Shown here: positions 16,819 through 27,743 of the stretch, piece after piece
Layout: each line of letters starts with the position of its first letter
Numbering within the stretch: position 1 is the first letter of the stretch
From: Rhodoferax potami
GTDB lineage: Bacteria; Pseudomonadota; Gammaproteobacteria; Burkholderiales; Burkholderiaceae_C
Direction of reading: 5' to 3'
Assembly: GCF_032193805.1 (NCBI RefSeq)
Contig: NZ_JAVBIK010000001.1
Location: 682,001-746,000 of the forward strand
DNA: 64,000 nt
The notes under the pieces: generated by a model
Database searches by the model: none
Seen by the model: only the letters and a program-made list of their open reading frames with translations
Told to the model about the DNA's origin: nothing
Translations under genes and position numbers: made by a program

Positions 16819-17220
16819 ATGGCCATCAGTGCAACCAACAGCGCAACGCCGTCGATTCAGTCGACCATAAGTCGCGCCCGTTTGGAACAGGCCAAGCGGG
16901 AGGCCGAGAATGCGGAAAACAAGGTCGAGTCGCTGCAACAGCAGACCGATCAGGCCGAGCAAGAAGTCCAGTCTAAGAAGAATACAGTTCAGACATTAAC
17001 TGCGCGCAATACTCTCGAAGACACCACCTACATCAGCCAACTCCGGGCTTCGACATCTTCAGTAGCGCCCGCCACGCAGGACTTTCTTCTGCGCATGTAC
17101 AGCGCGACTTCCGCCAAATTTGCGGCCAGTGGCAATGCCCTGCGCGCCAGCTTGAATGCACGACCTTTCGTCAACACGCTAGGGCAACCGACGGGCCGGA
17201 TCGTGGATCTGACGGCCTGA
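16819..17220 (+). CDS. Hypothetical coiled-coil protein, 133 residues
   Basis: The central third (about residues 15-60) is a strong coiled coil (AKREAENAENKVESLQQQTD, then QAEQEVQSKKNTVQTL). The rest has Ser/Ala-rich stretches and ends GQPTGRIVDLTA, an ending pattern that loosely echoes GQTIGTRLNVSA of the preceding small protein. No signal peptide or membrane helix. ATG 16819 lies 20 bases after the previous stop, so the two form a probable operon. Function is unknown. Confidence 0.6.
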   Translation: MAISATNSATPSIQSTISRARLEQAKREAENAENKVESLQQQTDQAEQEVQSKKNTVQTLTARNTLEDTTYISQLRASTSSVAPATQDFLLRMYSATSAKFAASGNALRASLNARPFVNTLGQPTGRIVDLTA

Positions 17221-17323
17221 TCATCTATAAATATTTCGCATAGTTAGCATATCAAGTGGCCTTGGACAGGTCGGTAAGGGCAGCCTACATTGCGAGCCTT
17301 GACGACAACTACAAGGAGCATTC

Positions 17324-18652
17324 ATGTCGCAGCAATCCGGCGTTCAACAGACGCCTAACGCCCACAACGCAGCCGTCACCCATGCGCTGCCGTCTTACCT
17401 GCAGGCCGACCATCTCGGCCCGTGGGGCATTTATCTTCAGCAAGTGGATCGTGTGACACCGTACCTCGGCCATTTGGCGCGCTGGGCTGAAACACTCAAG
17501 CGTCCCAAGCGCGCTCTGATCGTCGATGTGCCGATTCAATTGGACAACGGTACCGTAGCCCACTTTGAAGGCTACCGGGTTCAGCACAATACGTCCCGCG
17601 GTCCGGGTAAAGGCGGTGTGCGCTTTCACCAAGACGTGACCCTGTCAGAAGTGATGGCCTTGTCCGCTTGGATGTCGGTTAAAAATGCAGCGGTGAATGT
17701 GCCCTACGGTGGCGCAAAAGGCGGCATCCGCGTAGACCCCAAGACGCTGTCCATGGGTGAGTTGGAGCGTTTGACGCGCCGCTACACCAGCGAGATTGGC
17801 ATCATCATCGGCCCCTCCAAGGATATTCCCGCACCTGACGTCAATACCAACGAGCAGATCATGGCGTGGATGATGGACACCTACTCCATGAACGAAGGTG
17901 CTACCGCTACCGGCGTAGTCACAGGCAAGCCCATTGACTTGGGTGGTTCATTGGGTCGCCGCGAGGCCACCGGCCGTGGTGTCTATACCGTGGGCGTTGA
18001 GGCCGCGCAGCACCTCGGACTCGATATCAGCAAGGCACGTGTGGCCGTGCAAGGCTTTGGCAATGTGGGCGGTATCGCTGCCAAGTTGTTTGCCCAAGCC
18101 GGCGCCCGCATTGTGGCGGTGCAAGACCATGGAGGCACGATCTACCAAGAGTCCGGACTCGACGCTAATGCATTGTTAGCCCATGTCGGCCGCCAAGGTA
18201 CCGTCGCCGGTTTTCCGGGCGCGGAAACCATCGATGCCAATGCTTTCTGGGATGTGCCTTGCGACATTTTGATTCCTGCAGCGCTGGAGCAGCAGATCAC
18301 CGCCGCCAATGCCCATCGCATCCAAGCAAGACTCATCATTGAAGGTGCGAACGGCCCCACGACACCGGCGGCGGATGACATTTTGCAGAGCCGCAATATC
18401 CTGGTGGTTCCTGACGTGATCGCCAACGCTGGTGGCGTGACGGTAAGCTACTTTGAATGGGTACAGGATTTCTCGAGCTTCTTCTGGAGCGAGGACGAAA
18501 TCAACGCGCGACTGGTGCGCATCATGAAAGACGCGTTCGCAGCAGTCTGGGAAGTGGCCGCCGAGCACCGGGTGAGCCTGCGCACCGCAACATTCATCGT
18601 TGCTTGCAAGCGGATTTTGCACGCACGCGAATTGCGCGGCCTCTACCCATAA
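17324..18652 (+). CDS. gdhA: Glutamate dehydrogenase (Glu/Leu/Phe/Val dehydrogenase family)
   Basis: Interconverts glutamate and 2-oxoglutarate plus ammonium; cytoplasmic hexamer, 442 residues. The substrate-binding block is [20 protein letters not shown]; the catalytic lysine is K132 in PYGGAKGGI. The dinucleotide domain starts near 215 ([13 protein letters not shown]) with [13 protein letters not shown] 17324 has AAGGAG upstream. Single-gene unit, converging with the DUF1178 gene 28 bases downstream. With the nitrate operon of this window it could assimilate ammonium, but there is no direct linkage. Confidence 0.95.
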   Translation: MSQQSGVQQTPNAHNAAVTHALPSYLQADHLGPWGIYLQQVDRVTPYLGHLARWAETLKRPKRALIVDVPIQLDNGTVAHFEGYRVQHNTSRGPGKGGVRFHQDVTLSEVMALSAWMSVKNAAVNVPYGGAKGGIRVDPKTLSMGELERLTRRYTSEIGIIIGPSKDIPAPDVNTNEQIMAWMMDTYSMNEGATATGVVTGKPIDLGGSLGRREATGRGVYTVGVEAAQHLGLDISKARVAVQGFGNVGGIAAKLFAQAGARIVAVQDHGGTIYQESGLDANALLAHVGRQGTVAGFPGAETIDANAFWDVPCDILIPAALEQQITAANAHRIQARLIIEGANGPTTPAADDILQSRNILVVPDVIANAGGVTVSYFEWVQDFSSFFWSEDEINARLVRIMKDAFAAVWEVAAEHRVSLRTATFIVACKRILHARELRGLYP

Positions 18653-18680
18653 GCAGGGTAATGTGGAACCTCTGCAGTTT

Positions 18681-19178
18681 CTACTGGAGGGGATTCTTCA
18701 AATGCGCGGGAATGGGGATAGCCATAAGCTCTATCCCCTCCTCCACAAGCTCCCTGGCCTCGTCCGCAGTCGCTTGACCGCGGATCGCACGCTCCTCTTT
18801 TTCGCCATAGTGAATGCGCCTGGCTTCTTCTGCAAAACGGTCACCGACGTCAACGGTGCTGGCTAACACATGTTGAACGACTTTCGCGAGTGCAGTCTGC
18901 AATTCCGCCTGCATTTCTTCGGACATGGGGGGTGTCAGCGATGCGCCAGAAGGTGCGCTCTTCGCAAAGGATGGCGAAATAGCAGAAGCACTGTCATCCG
19001 GTGCTTTGGCGCGTGACAGGTTAAGACGTGGAGCACTCAGCTTTTTATGAACGCTGGACGAACCACACACAGGGCATTGCACTAAGCCACGAGCCAATTG
19101 GGATAAAAAGTCATCCTCAGAACCAAACCAGCCCTCAAAGACATGGCCGGACAGGCAAGACAAATCGAGTACCTTCAT
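18681..19178 (-). CDS. DUF1178 family protein
   Basis: A 165-residue soluble protein: N-terminal MKVLDLSCLSGHVFEGWFGS, then CPVCGSSSVHKKLSAPRL with a CxxC that suggests zinc binding together with the earlier Cys, a variable middle, and a helical C-terminus rich in Glu/Ala (FAEEARRIHYGEKEERAIRG). ATG 19178 is chosen because the family begins with this MKVxDLxC segment. Last gene of the nuo-DUF2818-NUDIX string. Function is unknown. Confidence 0.85.
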   Translation of the reverse strand: MKVLDLSCLSGHVFEGWFGSEDDFLSQLARGLVQCPVCGSSSVHKKLSAPRLNLSRAKAPDDSASAISPSFAKSAPSGASLTPPMSEEMQAELQTALAKVVQHVLASTVDVGDRFAEEARRIHYGEKEERAIRGQATADEARELVEEGIELMAIPIPAHLKNPLQ

Positions 19179-19201
19179 ACCTAAAGAGCTATGGGGCAGA
19201 C

Positions 19202-19801
19202 TCAGACAGCGGTGTGCCAGGCGGGCGACCAAGTCCCTGCCATATAGTGCTGTAACCAGAGTGCGGCGGCAACCGTCTTGGCATCTGTGACTTGCCCTTC
19301 AAGGCAGGCGGTGATCAATTCCACGGCAGGCGCGTCAAACACTTCTAGGAACTCCCCGGAGTCCAACTGGCTCGGGCCGGGGACCAGATCGCGCGCGAAC
19401 CAGACCTCAATAAACTCGGTGGAGTAGGCAATCACCGGGTGGATCACGCCCGCTTTGGCCCACTGGCCAGCGCGGTAACCGGTCTCTTCAAACAACTCGC
19501 GCTGAGCACACTCCAAAGTGGTCTCACCCGAATCCAGCTTTCCTGCAGGAAATTCGATCATCACCCGCTGAACCGGATAACGATATTGACGCTCTAGCAC
19601 GACCCGTGTTGGTGCGTCAGAACCCTCCAGTAAAGGAATGACCATCACAGCGCCAGGGTGTACAACGTATTCTCTCGTGGCAGCCTTACCGTCAGGTAAA
19701 ACTACTGAATCCCGCAAGACCTTGAGAAAGCTACCCTGAAGGACTTCTCCACTCGAAACCAGTTCCTCGCGGAGGTGCGCATCCTCCCGGGAACTAATCA
19801 T
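19202..19801 (-). CDS. NUDIX hydrolase, ADP-ribose pyrophosphatase type
   Basis: A 199-residue NUDIX enzyme. The Nudix box is complete (GKLDSGETTLECAQRELFEE then TG), preceded by VVLERQYRYPVQRVMIEFPA as in ADP-ribose pyrophosphatases (NudF-like). It probably cleaves ADP-ribose or a related nucleotide sugar. Its start overlaps the end of the DUF2818 gene by 8 bases, so it belongs to the tail of the complex I operon. Confidence 0.88.
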   Translation of the reverse strand: MISSREDAHLREELVSSGEVLQGSFLKVLRDSVVLPDGKAATREYVVHPGAVMVIPLLEGSDAPTRVVLERQYRYPVQRVMIEFPAGKLDSGETTLECAQRELFEETGYRAGQWAKAGVIHPVIAYSTEFIEVWFARDLVPGPSQLDSGEFLEVFDAPAVELITACLEGQVTDAKTVAAALWLQHYMAGTWSPAWHTAV

Positions 19802-20093
19802 GGCGTTTCAGGAGATACCGAAACACAAACCCAGGAAATGCCAGCGTGACAAAGAGCGTACCGGTGATGGCGTAAAACTCCCAGCCTTGCGGGAAGATTT
19901 GGCCTGCTGTGTGTTCCAGCAACAACCCTATGCCACCTACGAGACAGTAAGCCACTACGAGTTCCCCTAAGCGGGCCCCGAGCGACTTTTCTCCGGTTCC
20001 GAAGAACCCGAAAACTCGCCGGGTGAGAAAAGGAGCATTTGCGAATGCAACCGCAGTCAGCAACAACACGAACACACTGGAAGAACTATCCAT
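19794..20093 (-). CDS. DUF2818 small membrane protein
   Basis: A 99-residue protein with three predicted membrane helices (VFVLLLTAVAFANAPFLTRR, LVVAYCLVGGIGLLLEH, FYAITGTLFVTLAFPGFVFR). It lies 33 bases downstream of nuoN and overlaps the NUDIX gene. The family is found next to nuoN in betaproteobacteria, so a role connected with complex I is possible but unproven. Confidence 0.85.
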   Translation of the reverse strand: MDSSSSVFVLLLTAVAFANAPFLTRRVFGFFGTGEKSLGARLGELVVAYCLVGGIGLLLEHTAGQIFPQGWEFYAITGTLFVTLAFPGFVFRYLLKRHD

Positions 20094-20126
20094 TCAGCGA
20101 GGCCTCGGGATTCGTGGAGACGCTAC

Positions 20127-21620
20127 TTACATCCCCAGCATCTGGCGAACGGAGGCAGCACACAAGGCCATCAAACCACCAGGCGCCAAGCCCAGTATCA
20201 GCACCAACGCGCCGTTGATAGACAGTACCACCCGAACGTCAGCAGGTGCATTGACGGTTGTAGCCGTAATTGGCTCGTCGAAATACATCACCTTGACCAA
20301 ACGGAGGTAATAGAAGGCGCCAATCAAAGACATCAACACAGCGAACACAGCCATGCCCAAATAGATAGTCTCTCCAGAGACTACCAATGCCTGCAATACC
20401 GACAACTTGGCGTAGAAACCGACCATTGGCGGAATACCAGCTAGCGAGAACGCACAGGTGGCCATCACCGCCGCGTACAAAGGGCTGCGCTGGTTCAGGC
20501 CGGCGAAATCGGAGATCTCTTCACTCTCAAAACCTTCGCGAGACAAGAGCAAAATGACACCGAAAGTGGCAAGCGTGGTCAACACATAGGTCACCACATA
20601 GAACATAGCGGAGCTGTAGGCGTTGGCCGCAAAAGTCACAGCATCGCCCTGTACCACCCCCGACATCAGTCCCAACAACACGAAACCCATCTGGGAAATC
20701 GTCGAGAAAGCCAGCATACGCTTCAAATTGGTCTGGGCAATAGCAGCCAGGTTACCGATCAACAAGGAGCCCACCGACAACACCATCAACATTTGCTGCC
20801 AATCACTTGCCAGCGGACGCAGTCCCTCCACCAACAAACGGATACAAATCGCAAAAGCTGCCAGCTTGGGAGCTCCACCGATCATCAAGGTCACAGCAGT
20901 GGGCGCGCCCTGATACACATCGGGAATCCACATGTGGAAAGGCACGACGCCCAACTTAAAGGCCAAGCCCGCAACAATGAACACCAAGCCAAACACCAAA
21001 ACGTCTGGGCGCACCTGGCCGCTCGAGATCGACTTAAACAACTGAGTGATATCGAGAGTACCGGTCGCGCCGTACAACATGGACATCCCGTACAGCAAGA
21101 AGCCCGAAGCCATCGCACCAAGCACAAAGTACTTCATTGCGGCTTCTGTCGCTGCTACGTTATCCCGGCGCAATGCCACCAAGGCGTAGCTGGACAAGGT
21201 CAACAGCTCAAGCCCCATGTACGTCAGCAACAAGTTGTTGGACGAAATCATCACAAACATGCCCAGCAAAGCCAGCATATTCAAAGTGAACAACTCGCCA
21301 CCGCGAAGCATGTCACGATGGGCAGCATAGGGGCGCGCGTAAACCAGAGAAACCATGACGGCAATAGCCGCGAAGCACTTGAGCCAATTGCCCATAGCAT
21401 CGCTGACTACCATATTGCCAAAGCCATAGTAGGTTTGACCTGCAACGGCGAGATGCGCCTCTGCCACCGCCACTACGGCGAGTGTCAGCATAGTCAAGAC
21501 ATAGGTTAAGCCCCTGAGCGGGCTCTTGACGCCGAGGTCTATCAACAGGATGGCACAAGCCATCACCATCAAGGTAATTTCTGGATAGACCGTGATCCAA
21601 CTGATTGTGTCAATCATCAT
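20127..21620 (-). CDS. nuoN: NADH-quinone oxidoreductase subunit N
   Basis: Antiporter-like proton-pumping membrane subunit of complex I, 497 residues, about 14 helices. Family features: [59 protein letters not shown] and [20 protein letters not shown], the last two carrying the conserved Lys/His of the proton path. Last of the fourteen nuo genes. An in-frame second ATG at codon 2 makes the exact start ambiguous by one residue. Confidence 0.96.
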   Translation of the reverse strand: MMIDTISWITVYPEITLMVMACAILLIDLGVKSPLRGLTYVLTMLTLAVVAVAEAHLAVAGQTYYGFGNMVVSDAMGNWLKCFAAIAVMVSLVYARPYAAHRDMLRGGELFTLNMLALLGMFVMISSNNLLLTYMGLELLTLSSYALVALRRDNVAATEAAMKYFVLGAMASGFLLYGMSMLYGATGTLDITQLFKSISSGQVRPDVLVFGLVFIVAGLAFKLGVVPFHMWIPDVYQGAPTAVTLMIGGAPKLAAFAICIRLLVEGLRPLASDWQQMLMVLSVGSLLIGNLAAIAQTNLKRMLAFSTISQMGFVLLGLMSGVVQGDAVTFAANAYSSAMFYVVTYVLTTLATFGVILLLSREGFESEEISDFAGLNQRSPLYAAVMATCAFSLAGIPPMVGFYAKLSVLQALVVSGETIYLGMAVFAVLMSLIGAFYYLRLVKVMYFDEPITATTVNAPADVRVVLSINGALVLILGLAPGGLMALCAASVRQMLGM

Positions 21621-21641
21621 TCTTCTCTCAATTCAGTTTGA

Positions 21642-23117
21642 TCAGTTCAACTTGGAAATAGCGACGTGCTTCAGTAGCTCAGCAACGGAAACATCCATCA
21701 CGTCGGTAAACGGCTTGGGGTACAAGCCCATGGCCAAGACCGCAATCGCCAACAGAGCGAGCATCAAAAACTCACGCGCATTGATATCGGTCAATGCCTT
21801 GACATCATCATTCACCACGGGGCCCAAGTAGACGCGCTTGAACATCCACAAGGTGTAGGCTGCGCCAAAAATAAGAGCGCTTGCGGATGCGAAGCCGACC
21901 CAGAAGTTGAACTTCACGGCACCCAGGATAACCATCCACTCGCCGACGAATCCGGCCGTTCCTGGCAGACCACAGTTGGCCATCGCGAAAAACAAACCAA
22001 ACGCTGCAAATTTCGGCATGGTGTTCACTACACCGCCATAGCTGGAGATCTCACGAGAGTGGACTCGGTCGTACAGGACCCCAATCGACAAGAACATGGC
22101 GCCAGAAACGAAGCCGTGGGCAATCATCTGGACCAAGCCACCCGACACACCCAAATCGTTGAAGATGAAGAAACCCAAGGTTACGAAACCCATATGGGCC
22201 ACAGAAGAGTAAGCCACCAGCTTTTTCATGTCCTGCTGAACCATGGCAACCAAGCCCACATAGACCACAGCCACCAAAGACAGACCCACCATCAAGCTAC
22301 CCCATGTATGCGCAGCGTCTGGGGCTATGGGCATGGAAAAGCGCAGGAAACCGTAAGCTCCCAATTTGAGCATGATGGCGGCCAATACTGCCGAGCCACC
22401 CGTAGGCGCTTCGACGTGTACATCGGGAAGCCATGTGTGCACCGGCCACATAGGCACCTTCACAGCAAAGGCCGCAAAGAACGCAAAGAACAACAGAGTC
22501 TGCGCTGTTTCACCCAAGGGCAGCGCGTGCCATTTGGCCAAGTCGAAACTACCGCCGGATTGGGTGTAGAGATAGATCAACGCAACCAGCATCAGCAGCG
22601 AACCGAGCAGGGTGTACAAGAAAAACTTGAATGCGGCGTAGATCTTGTTGGGCCCACCCCAGATGCCGATGATGAGATACATCGGGATCAAAGTTGCCTC
22701 GAAGAACACATAGAACAGCATGCCGTCCAGTGCGGAGAACACGCCGATCATGAGGCCACTCAGGATCAGGAACGCACCCATGTACTGATTGACGCGTTCA
22801 GTAATCACTTCCCAACCGGCAATCACCACGATCACCGTGATAAACGCGGTCAATGGCACGAACCAGAAAGAAATTCCGTCCAAACCGAGGTGGTAATTGA
22901 CATTAAAACGCTCGATCCAGGGCAAGTTCTCAACGAACTGCATGGCAGCAGTGGTGTTATCAAACTGGCTGTACAGAGGAAGCGTCAACAAAAAGCTGCA
23001 CAGTGCACCAATCAGTGCAACCCACCGCACTGCAGTCGCCTGCTCATCTCGTCCGAATGCAAGAAGAACAACCCCGAAAGCGATGGGCACCCAGATAGAA
23101 AGGCTCAACAAACCCAT
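21642..23117 (-). CDS. nuoM: NADH-quinone oxidoreductase subunit M
   Basis: Antiporter-like membrane subunit of complex I, 491 residues. Conserved motifs: FYVFFEATLIPMYLIIGIWG (with the key Glu), FAVKVPMWPVHTWLPDVHVE and DMKKLVAYSSVAHMGFVTLG. Spacing to nuoL is 12 bases and to nuoN 21 bases. Confidence 0.96.
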   Translation of the reverse strand: MGLLSLSIWVPIAFGVVLLAFGRDEQATAVRWVALIGALCSFLLTLPLYSQFDNTTAAMQFVENLPWIERFNVNYHLGLDGISFWFVPLTAFITVIVVIAGWEVITERVNQYMGAFLILSGLMIGVFSALDGMLFYVFFEATLIPMYLIIGIWGGPNKIYAAFKFFLYTLLGSLLMLVALIYLYTQSGGSFDLAKWHALPLGETAQTLLFFAFFAAFAVKVPMWPVHTWLPDVHVEAPTGGSAVLAAIMLKLGAYGFLRFSMPIAPDAAHTWGSLMVGLSLVAVVYVGLVAMVQQDMKKLVAYSSVAHMGFVTLGFFIFNDLGVSGGLVQMIAHGFVSGAMFLSIGVLYDRVHSREISSYGGVVNTMPKFAAFGLFFAMANCGLPGTAGFVGEWMVILGAVKFNFWVGFASASALIFGAAYTLWMFKRVYLGPVVNDDVKALTDINAREFLMLALLAIAVLAMGLYPKPFTDVMDVSVAELLKHVAISKLN

Positions 23118-23129
23118 ATTATTTTTCTC

Positions 23130-25148
23130 CTACTTGAGCCAAACGAAATAAGTCATCAGCACAAAAATCCCGAGGATCATGACCAATGCGTAGTGGTAGA
23201 GATAGCCCGACTGTGCCTTACGCACAAAACCGGAAAGCAAGCCCACCAACTTCCAGGAACCATTAACCACAGCACCATCAATCATGGCTTGGTCGCCGAC
23301 CTTCCATAAGCCGGTACCCAAGAGTCGCGCACCACGTGCCAATACGTTCTCGTTGAACCAGTCCAAGTAGTACTTGTTTTCGAGCAAGGTGTAGATTGGC
23401 TGGGCAACCCGCTTGATTGCAGCGGGTATCGCTGGGAACATCATGTAGAACACATACGAAGACACCACACCTGCCACTGCGAGCCACAGAGGCAACGTCG
23501 AAAAAGAATGAGACGCCATTGCAGCGGCACCGTGGAACTTTGAGGAAATCTCCTCCATCGCTGGGTGCAAGGTGTGATTGACGTAGATCACATCCTTGAA
23601 GAAGTCACCGTGGAGCATAGGCCCGATCGTGAAATATCCAATTAGTACGGACGGGATCGCCAACAAAACCAAGGGCACCCAGACCACCCAAGGGGACTCA
23701 TGGGGAACCGCATCGTGATGATGGTCGCCATGGCCGTGGTCGTCATGGTGGGCATCAGGGTTTTGGTCAAAGCGCTCTTTTCCGTGAAATACCAAAAAGT
23801 ACATACGGAAAGAGTAGAAGGCCGTGACGAACACGCCTGCAAGCACTGCGAAATTGGCAAAGCCGGAGGCAGGCAGGTTACTGGCGTGAACCGCCTCGAT
23901 GATGCTGTCCTTTGAGTAAAAGCCAGAAAACAACGGGGTACCAATCAGGGCTAACGAGCCAAGTAGCGAAGTAATCCAGGTGATGGGCATGTACTTGCGC
24001 AAACCGCCCATCCAACGAATGTCCTGGTTGTGATGGACCCCCATAATGACCGAACCCGCACCAAGGAACAACAGTGCCTTGAAGAATGCGTGGGTCATCA
24101 AATGGAAGACTGCTACCGAATAAGCAGACACGCCCAAGGCCACCGTCATATAGCCGAGCTGAGACAGAGTTGAATAGGCGACAACCCGCTTAATGTCGTT
24201 CTGAATGATGCCCAAAAAGCCCATGAACAGCGCAGTAATCGAACCCACCACGAGAATCAAATTCAAAGCTGTGTCACTCAGCTCAAACAATGGAGACATA
24301 CGCGAGACCATGAAGATCCCTGCAGTCACCATCGTGGCAGCATGAATCAACGCGGAGATGGGCGTTGGCCCTTCCATAGAGTCGGGCAACCAAACGTGCA
24401 AAGGGAATTGCGCGGACTTGCCCATGGCGCCGATGAACAAACAGATGCAAATTACTGTGACCAACATCCAGTCAGTACCGGGGAAGACCAAGGCTGAAAG
24501 ATCACTGGTTTTCGCAAAGATTTCGGTGTAATTCAAGCTACCGGTGTAAGCGCCGATCAGACCAATACCCAAAATGAAGCCGAAGTCGCCTACCCGGTTG
24601 ACCAAAAATGCCTTCATGTTGGCAAAAATCGCCGTCGGCTTGTTGAACCAAAACCCGATCAACAGGTAAGACACTAAGCCCACTGCCTCCCAGCCAAAGA
24701 ACAGCTGGAGCAAGTTGTTACTCATCACGAGCATCAGCATCGAGAAAGTAAACAAGGATATGTAAGCAAAGAAACGGTTGTAACCCTCGTCCTCTTCCAT
24801 GTAACCCACTGTGTACAAGTGAACCATGAGAGAGACGAAGGTAACCACGCACATCATCATGGCGGTCAGGGAGTCCACCAAGAAGCCAACTTCCATTTTC
24901 AAACCACCAACGACCATCCATGTATAAATGGTTTCGTTGAAGCGCGCTCCGTCATTCACGACCGACATCAAGGTCATCGCGGACAAAACGAAGGAAATAA
25001 AGACGCCGAGAATAGTGAGGCTGTGGCTAAGCTTGCGACCAAACCAATTGCCACCAAATTTCGTACCGAAAACACCTGCCAAAACAGCACCGGCAAGTGG
25101 CGCTAAGGGTACAGCTAGTAATGTCGACGCAGAAAGGGTCTGGCTCAT
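23130..25148 (-). CDS. nuoL: NADH-quinone oxidoreductase subunit L
   Basis: Largest antiporter-like subunit of complex I, 672 residues, with the C-terminal lateral helix typical of NuoL. Motifs: NLLQLFFGWEAVGLVSYLLI, GKSAQFPLHVWLPDSMEGPT, SALIHAATMVTAGIFMVSRM and IKRVVAYSTLSQLGYMTVAL. A His/Asp-rich loop (DAHHDDHGHGDHHHD, about residue 460) is present between late helices; such loops vary among species and might bind metal. Confidence 0.96.
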   Translation of the reverse strand: MSQTLSASTLLAVPLAPLAGAVLAGVFGTKFGGNWFGRKLSHSLTILGVFISFVLSAMTLMSVVNDGARFNETIYTWMVVGGLKMEVGFLVDSLTAMMMCVVTFVSLMVHLYTVGYMEEDEGYNRFFAYISLFTFSMLMLVMSNNLLQLFFGWEAVGLVSYLLIGFWFNKPTAIFANMKAFLVNRVGDFGFILGIGLIGAYTGSLNYTEIFAKTSDLSALVFPGTDWMLVTVICICLFIGAMGKSAQFPLHVWLPDSMEGPTPISALIHAATMVTAGIFMVSRMSPLFELSDTALNLILVVGSITALFMGFLGIIQNDIKRVVAYSTLSQLGYMTVALGVSAYSVAVFHLMTHAFFKALLFLGAGSVIMGVHHNQDIRWMGGLRKYMPITWITSLLGSLALIGTPLFSGFYSKDSIIEAVHASNLPASGFANFAVLAGVFVTAFYSFRMYFLVFHGKERFDQNPDAHHDDHGHGDHHHDAVPHESPWVVWVPLVLLAIPSVLIGYFTIGPMLHGDFFKDVIYVNHTLHPAMEEISSKFHGAAAMASHSFSTLPLWLAVAGVVSSYVFYMMFPAIPAAIKRVAQPIYTLLENKYYLDWFNENVLARGARLLGTGLWKVGDQAMIDGAVVNGSWKLVGLLSGFVRKAQSGYLYHYALVMILGIFVLMTYFVWLK

Positions 25149-25152
25149 TAGA

Positions 25153-25461
25153 TTAACCCTTCAAAGTATTGAGCTCATCCACGCTGATACTGGATTTATT
25201 GCGGAACAGCAAAACCAGAATCGCGAGTCCGATAGCAGCTTCAGCAGCAGCCACGGTCAGGATAAAGAAAACAAAAATTTGGCCGTGCATGTCGTTCAAA
25301 TAGTGGGAAAAAGCCACGAAATTTGTATTCACTGCCAGCAACATAAGCTCAATTGCCATCAACAAAACAATCAGGTTGCGACGATTAAGAAATATCCCGA
25401 CTACCGAGAGTGCGAACAACATCGCACCCAGTGATAGGAAGTGTCCCAGGGTCAAAGTCAT
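25153..25461 (-). CDS. nuoK: NADH-quinone oxidoreductase subunit K
   Basis: Three-helix membrane subunit of complex I, 102 residues, the normal size. The conserved membrane glutamates are visible in [20 protein letters not shown] and [16 protein letters not shown]. Its ATG overlaps the nuoJ stop by 4 bases. Confidence 0.96.
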   Translation of the reverse strand: MTLTLGHFLSLGAMLFALSVVGIFLNRRNLIVLLMAIELMLLAVNTNFVAFSHYLNDMHGQIFVFFILTVAAAEAAIGLAILVLLFRNKSSISVDELNTLKG

Positions 25462-26102
25462 GCTTTTTGCTCCGTATCATCTGTCTCAACCACTGGCGCA
25501 GACTTCGTAGCGTCCATCTTAAGTACTGTCATGCGATCTACCGACTTGACACGTACCTGCTCACCTGGAGACACATATTTGCTGTCCTTGCGAGCGCGCA
25601 AGGTCAGTGCGATTGCCGCAATCATGGCTACCAAGAGTATGGCGGCAGCCACTTCAAGCTGAACAATGTATTGGGTGAAAAGCAACTTACCCAAAGCCTT
25701 TGCGTTACTTGGCTCAGCTGCGGTAGCAGCAGCCAGGGCGGCTGGGTCATCCACTACCCGGAATCCGCCCATCAACACAGCGGCCATTTCCAAAGCAATC
25801 ACAACGCCCACAACGGCTGCAAGCGGGAAATGCTTCCAAAAACCAACACGCAGGTTCTCCACGTTGATGTCCATCATCATCACAACGAAAAGGAACAACA
25901 CCATAACTGCGCCGACGTACACCAACACTAGTGTGATCGACAGGAACTCAGCTTTCAACAGCATCCAAATCATGGCTGCTTGAAAGAAGGTCAACACCAA
26001 ATACAGCGCCGCATGCACTGGATTGCGTGCAGTGATAACTCGAAACGCTGCGAACAAGAGCACCGCAGCGAAGACGTAAAAAAGTCCGGTCGTAACATTC
26101 AT
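25458..26102 (-). CDS. nuoJ: NADH-quinone oxidoreductase subunit J
   Basis: Five-helix membrane subunit of complex I, 214 residues. Family features: [20 protein letters not shown] and [20 protein letters not shown]. The C-terminal tail after the last helix is hydrophilic and long compared with E. coli NuoJ, as in other betaproteobacteria. Confidence 0.95.
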   Translation of the reverse strand: MNVTTGLFYVFAAVLLFAAFRVITARNPVHAALYLVLTFFQAAMIWMLLKAEFLSITLVLVYVGAVMVLFLFVVMMMDINVENLRVGFWKHFPLAAVVGVVIALEMAAVLMGGFRVVDDPAALAAATAAEPSNAKALGKLLFTQYIVQLEVAAAILLVAMIAAIALTLRARKDSKYVSPGEQVRVKSVDRMTVLKMDATKSAPVVETDDTEQKA

Positions 26103-26127
26103 GATTCAAGGGCTTTCTTGCGGCTAT

Positions 26128-26649
26128 TCATCGGTACTTCGCATCTGCCTGCTTGTTTGCGGCAATCTCGGTTTCGTAGCGATCTCCCACCGCCAGGAGC
26201 ATGTCCTTGGTGAAGTACAGGTCGCCGCGCTTTTCACCGTGGTATTCCAAAATGTGTGTTTCAACGATGGAGTCAACGGGGCAGCTTTCTTCACAGAAGC
26301 CGCAAAAAATGCACTTGGTCAAGTCGATGTCGTATCGTGTCGTCCTGCGCGAACCATCGTCCCGTACATCGGACTCAATAGTGATCGCCATCGCAGGACA
26401 CACCGCTTCGCACAATTTGCAGGCAATACAACGTTCTTCCCCATTTTCATAGCGCCGCAACGCATGCAGGCCTCGGAAACGCGGTGAAAGAGGCGTCTTT
26501 TCTTCGGGAAATTGAACAGTGACTTTCTTACGAAACAAGTAACGGCCTGTCAAAGCCATTCCCTTGAATAGCTCCACCAGCAAAAAGCTGTAGAGAAAAT
26601 CCTTGATGGAAAAGGCCGAAGCCGGGCGAGCCGTAGTTTGTGTAGACAT
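26128..26649 (-). CDS. nuoI: NADH-quinone oxidoreductase subunit I
   Basis: Carries the N6a and N6b [4Fe-4S] clusters of complex I; 173 residues, peripheral arm. Two ferredoxin motifs are complete: [12 protein letters not shown] and [15 protein letters not shown] 26649 (MSTQTTARP) is chosen; the frame extends upstream into the end of nuoH, which is not credible as coding for NuoI. Confidence 0.96.
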   Translation of the reverse strand: MSTQTTARPASAFSIKDFLYSFLLVELFKGMALTGRYLFRKKVTVQFPEEKTPLSPRFRGLHALRRYENGEERCIACKLCEAVCPAMAITIESDVRDDGSRRTTRYDIDLTKCIFCGFCEESCPVDSIVETHILEYHGEKRGDLYFTKDMLLAVGDRYETEIAANKQADAKYR

Positions 26650-26660
26650 TACTATGCCCC

Positions 26661-27743
26661 TCACTTCCAAATGTTCAGAGGCGTTTGCATCCACAAACCG
26701 ACCACCAATAACCAAACCAACGTTACGGGAATGAATACCTTCCAACCCAAGCGCATGATCTGGTCATAGCGGAAACGGGGGAAGGTAGCACGTACCCAAA
26801 TGAACAAGCTGACAATCGCGAAAGTCTTGAGTCCCAACCAGATCCAGCCAGGTATCCAATTTACCAGCGCGTGGTCAAAGGGGGACAACCAGCCGCCCAG
26901 AAACATAAGGGCTGCAAGAATAGAAATAAGCCACATATTGGCGTATTCAGCCAGGTAGAACATGGCGTATGACATGCCTGAATACTCGACCATGTGACCG
27001 GCAACGATCTCGGCTTCGCCTTCGACGACGTCAAACGGGTGACGGTTGGTTTCAGCAAGGCCGGAAATGATGTAAACCACAAAAATGGGGAGGAGTGGCA
27101 ACCAATTCCAAGACAAGAAATTCAAGCCCGCGGCTGCGAACTGACCAGTCGCCTGTCCCGCCACGATATCTGAAAGATTCATGCTGGAGGACACCATGAG
27201 CACGATCACGAGGCAAAAGCCCATGGCAATTTCGTAGCTCACCATTTGTGCGGACGCGCGGAGCGCTCCTAAGAACGCATACTTGGAGTTCGAAGCCCAG
27301 CCCGCGATCACGACGCCATAAACCTCCATGGAGGTAATGGCCATAACAAACAGCAATCCCGCATTGATGTTGGCCAGCGCCACATCAGGTCCGAAAGGAA
27401 TGACGGCCCAGGCTGCCATAGCCGGCATGATGGTCAAAATCGGACCCACAAAGAACAAACCTCTGTTCGCAGCTGTAGGTACCAAAATTTCTTTGGTCAA
27501 TAGCTTCAGCGCATCGGCGATAGGTTGCAAAAGACCCCATGGTCCTACACGGTTGGGCCCCACTCGCACTTGCATCCAACCCAAGAACTTCCGCTCCCAA
27601 AGGGTGAGATAGGCCACAGCACCCATGAGAGGGAGGACCACAATGACAATTTTCAACAGAGTCCAAATGACCGGCCACAACACGGATGCCCATACAGGCA
27701 CACTGAACAAACCCAAGCCTGTGCTGTAAATAGTGTCAATCAT
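26661..27743 (-). CDS. nuoH: NADH-quinone oxidoreductase subunit H
   Basis: Eight-helix membrane subunit that forms part of the quinone chamber, 360 residues. Motifs: [40 protein letters not shown] and YEIAMG, and the acidic loop [20 protein letters not shown]. Overlaps the nuoG stop by 4 bases. Confidence 0.96.
   Translation of the reverse strand: MIDTIYSTGLGLFSVPVWASVLWPVIWTLLKIVIVVLPLMGAVAYLTLWERKFLGWMQVRVGPNRVGPWGLLQPIADALKLLTKEILVPTAANRGLFFVGPILTIMPAMAAWAVIPFGPDVALANINAGLLFVMAITSMEVYGVVIAGWASNSKYAFLGALRASAQMVSYEIAMGFCLVIVLMVSSSMNLSDIVAGQATGQFAAAGLNFLSWNWLPLLPIFVVYIISGLAETNRHPFDVVEGEAEIVAGHMVEYSGMSYAMFYLAEYANMWLISILAALMFLGGWLSPFDHALVNWIPGWIWLGLKTFAIVSLFIWVRATFPRFRYDQIMRLGWKVFIPVTLVWLLVVGLWMQTPLNIWK

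Noticed and set aside
22059..23309. A 416-codon plus-strand frame opposite nuoM
   Set aside because: Extremely His/Gln-rich antisense of membrane helices; no plausible protein.
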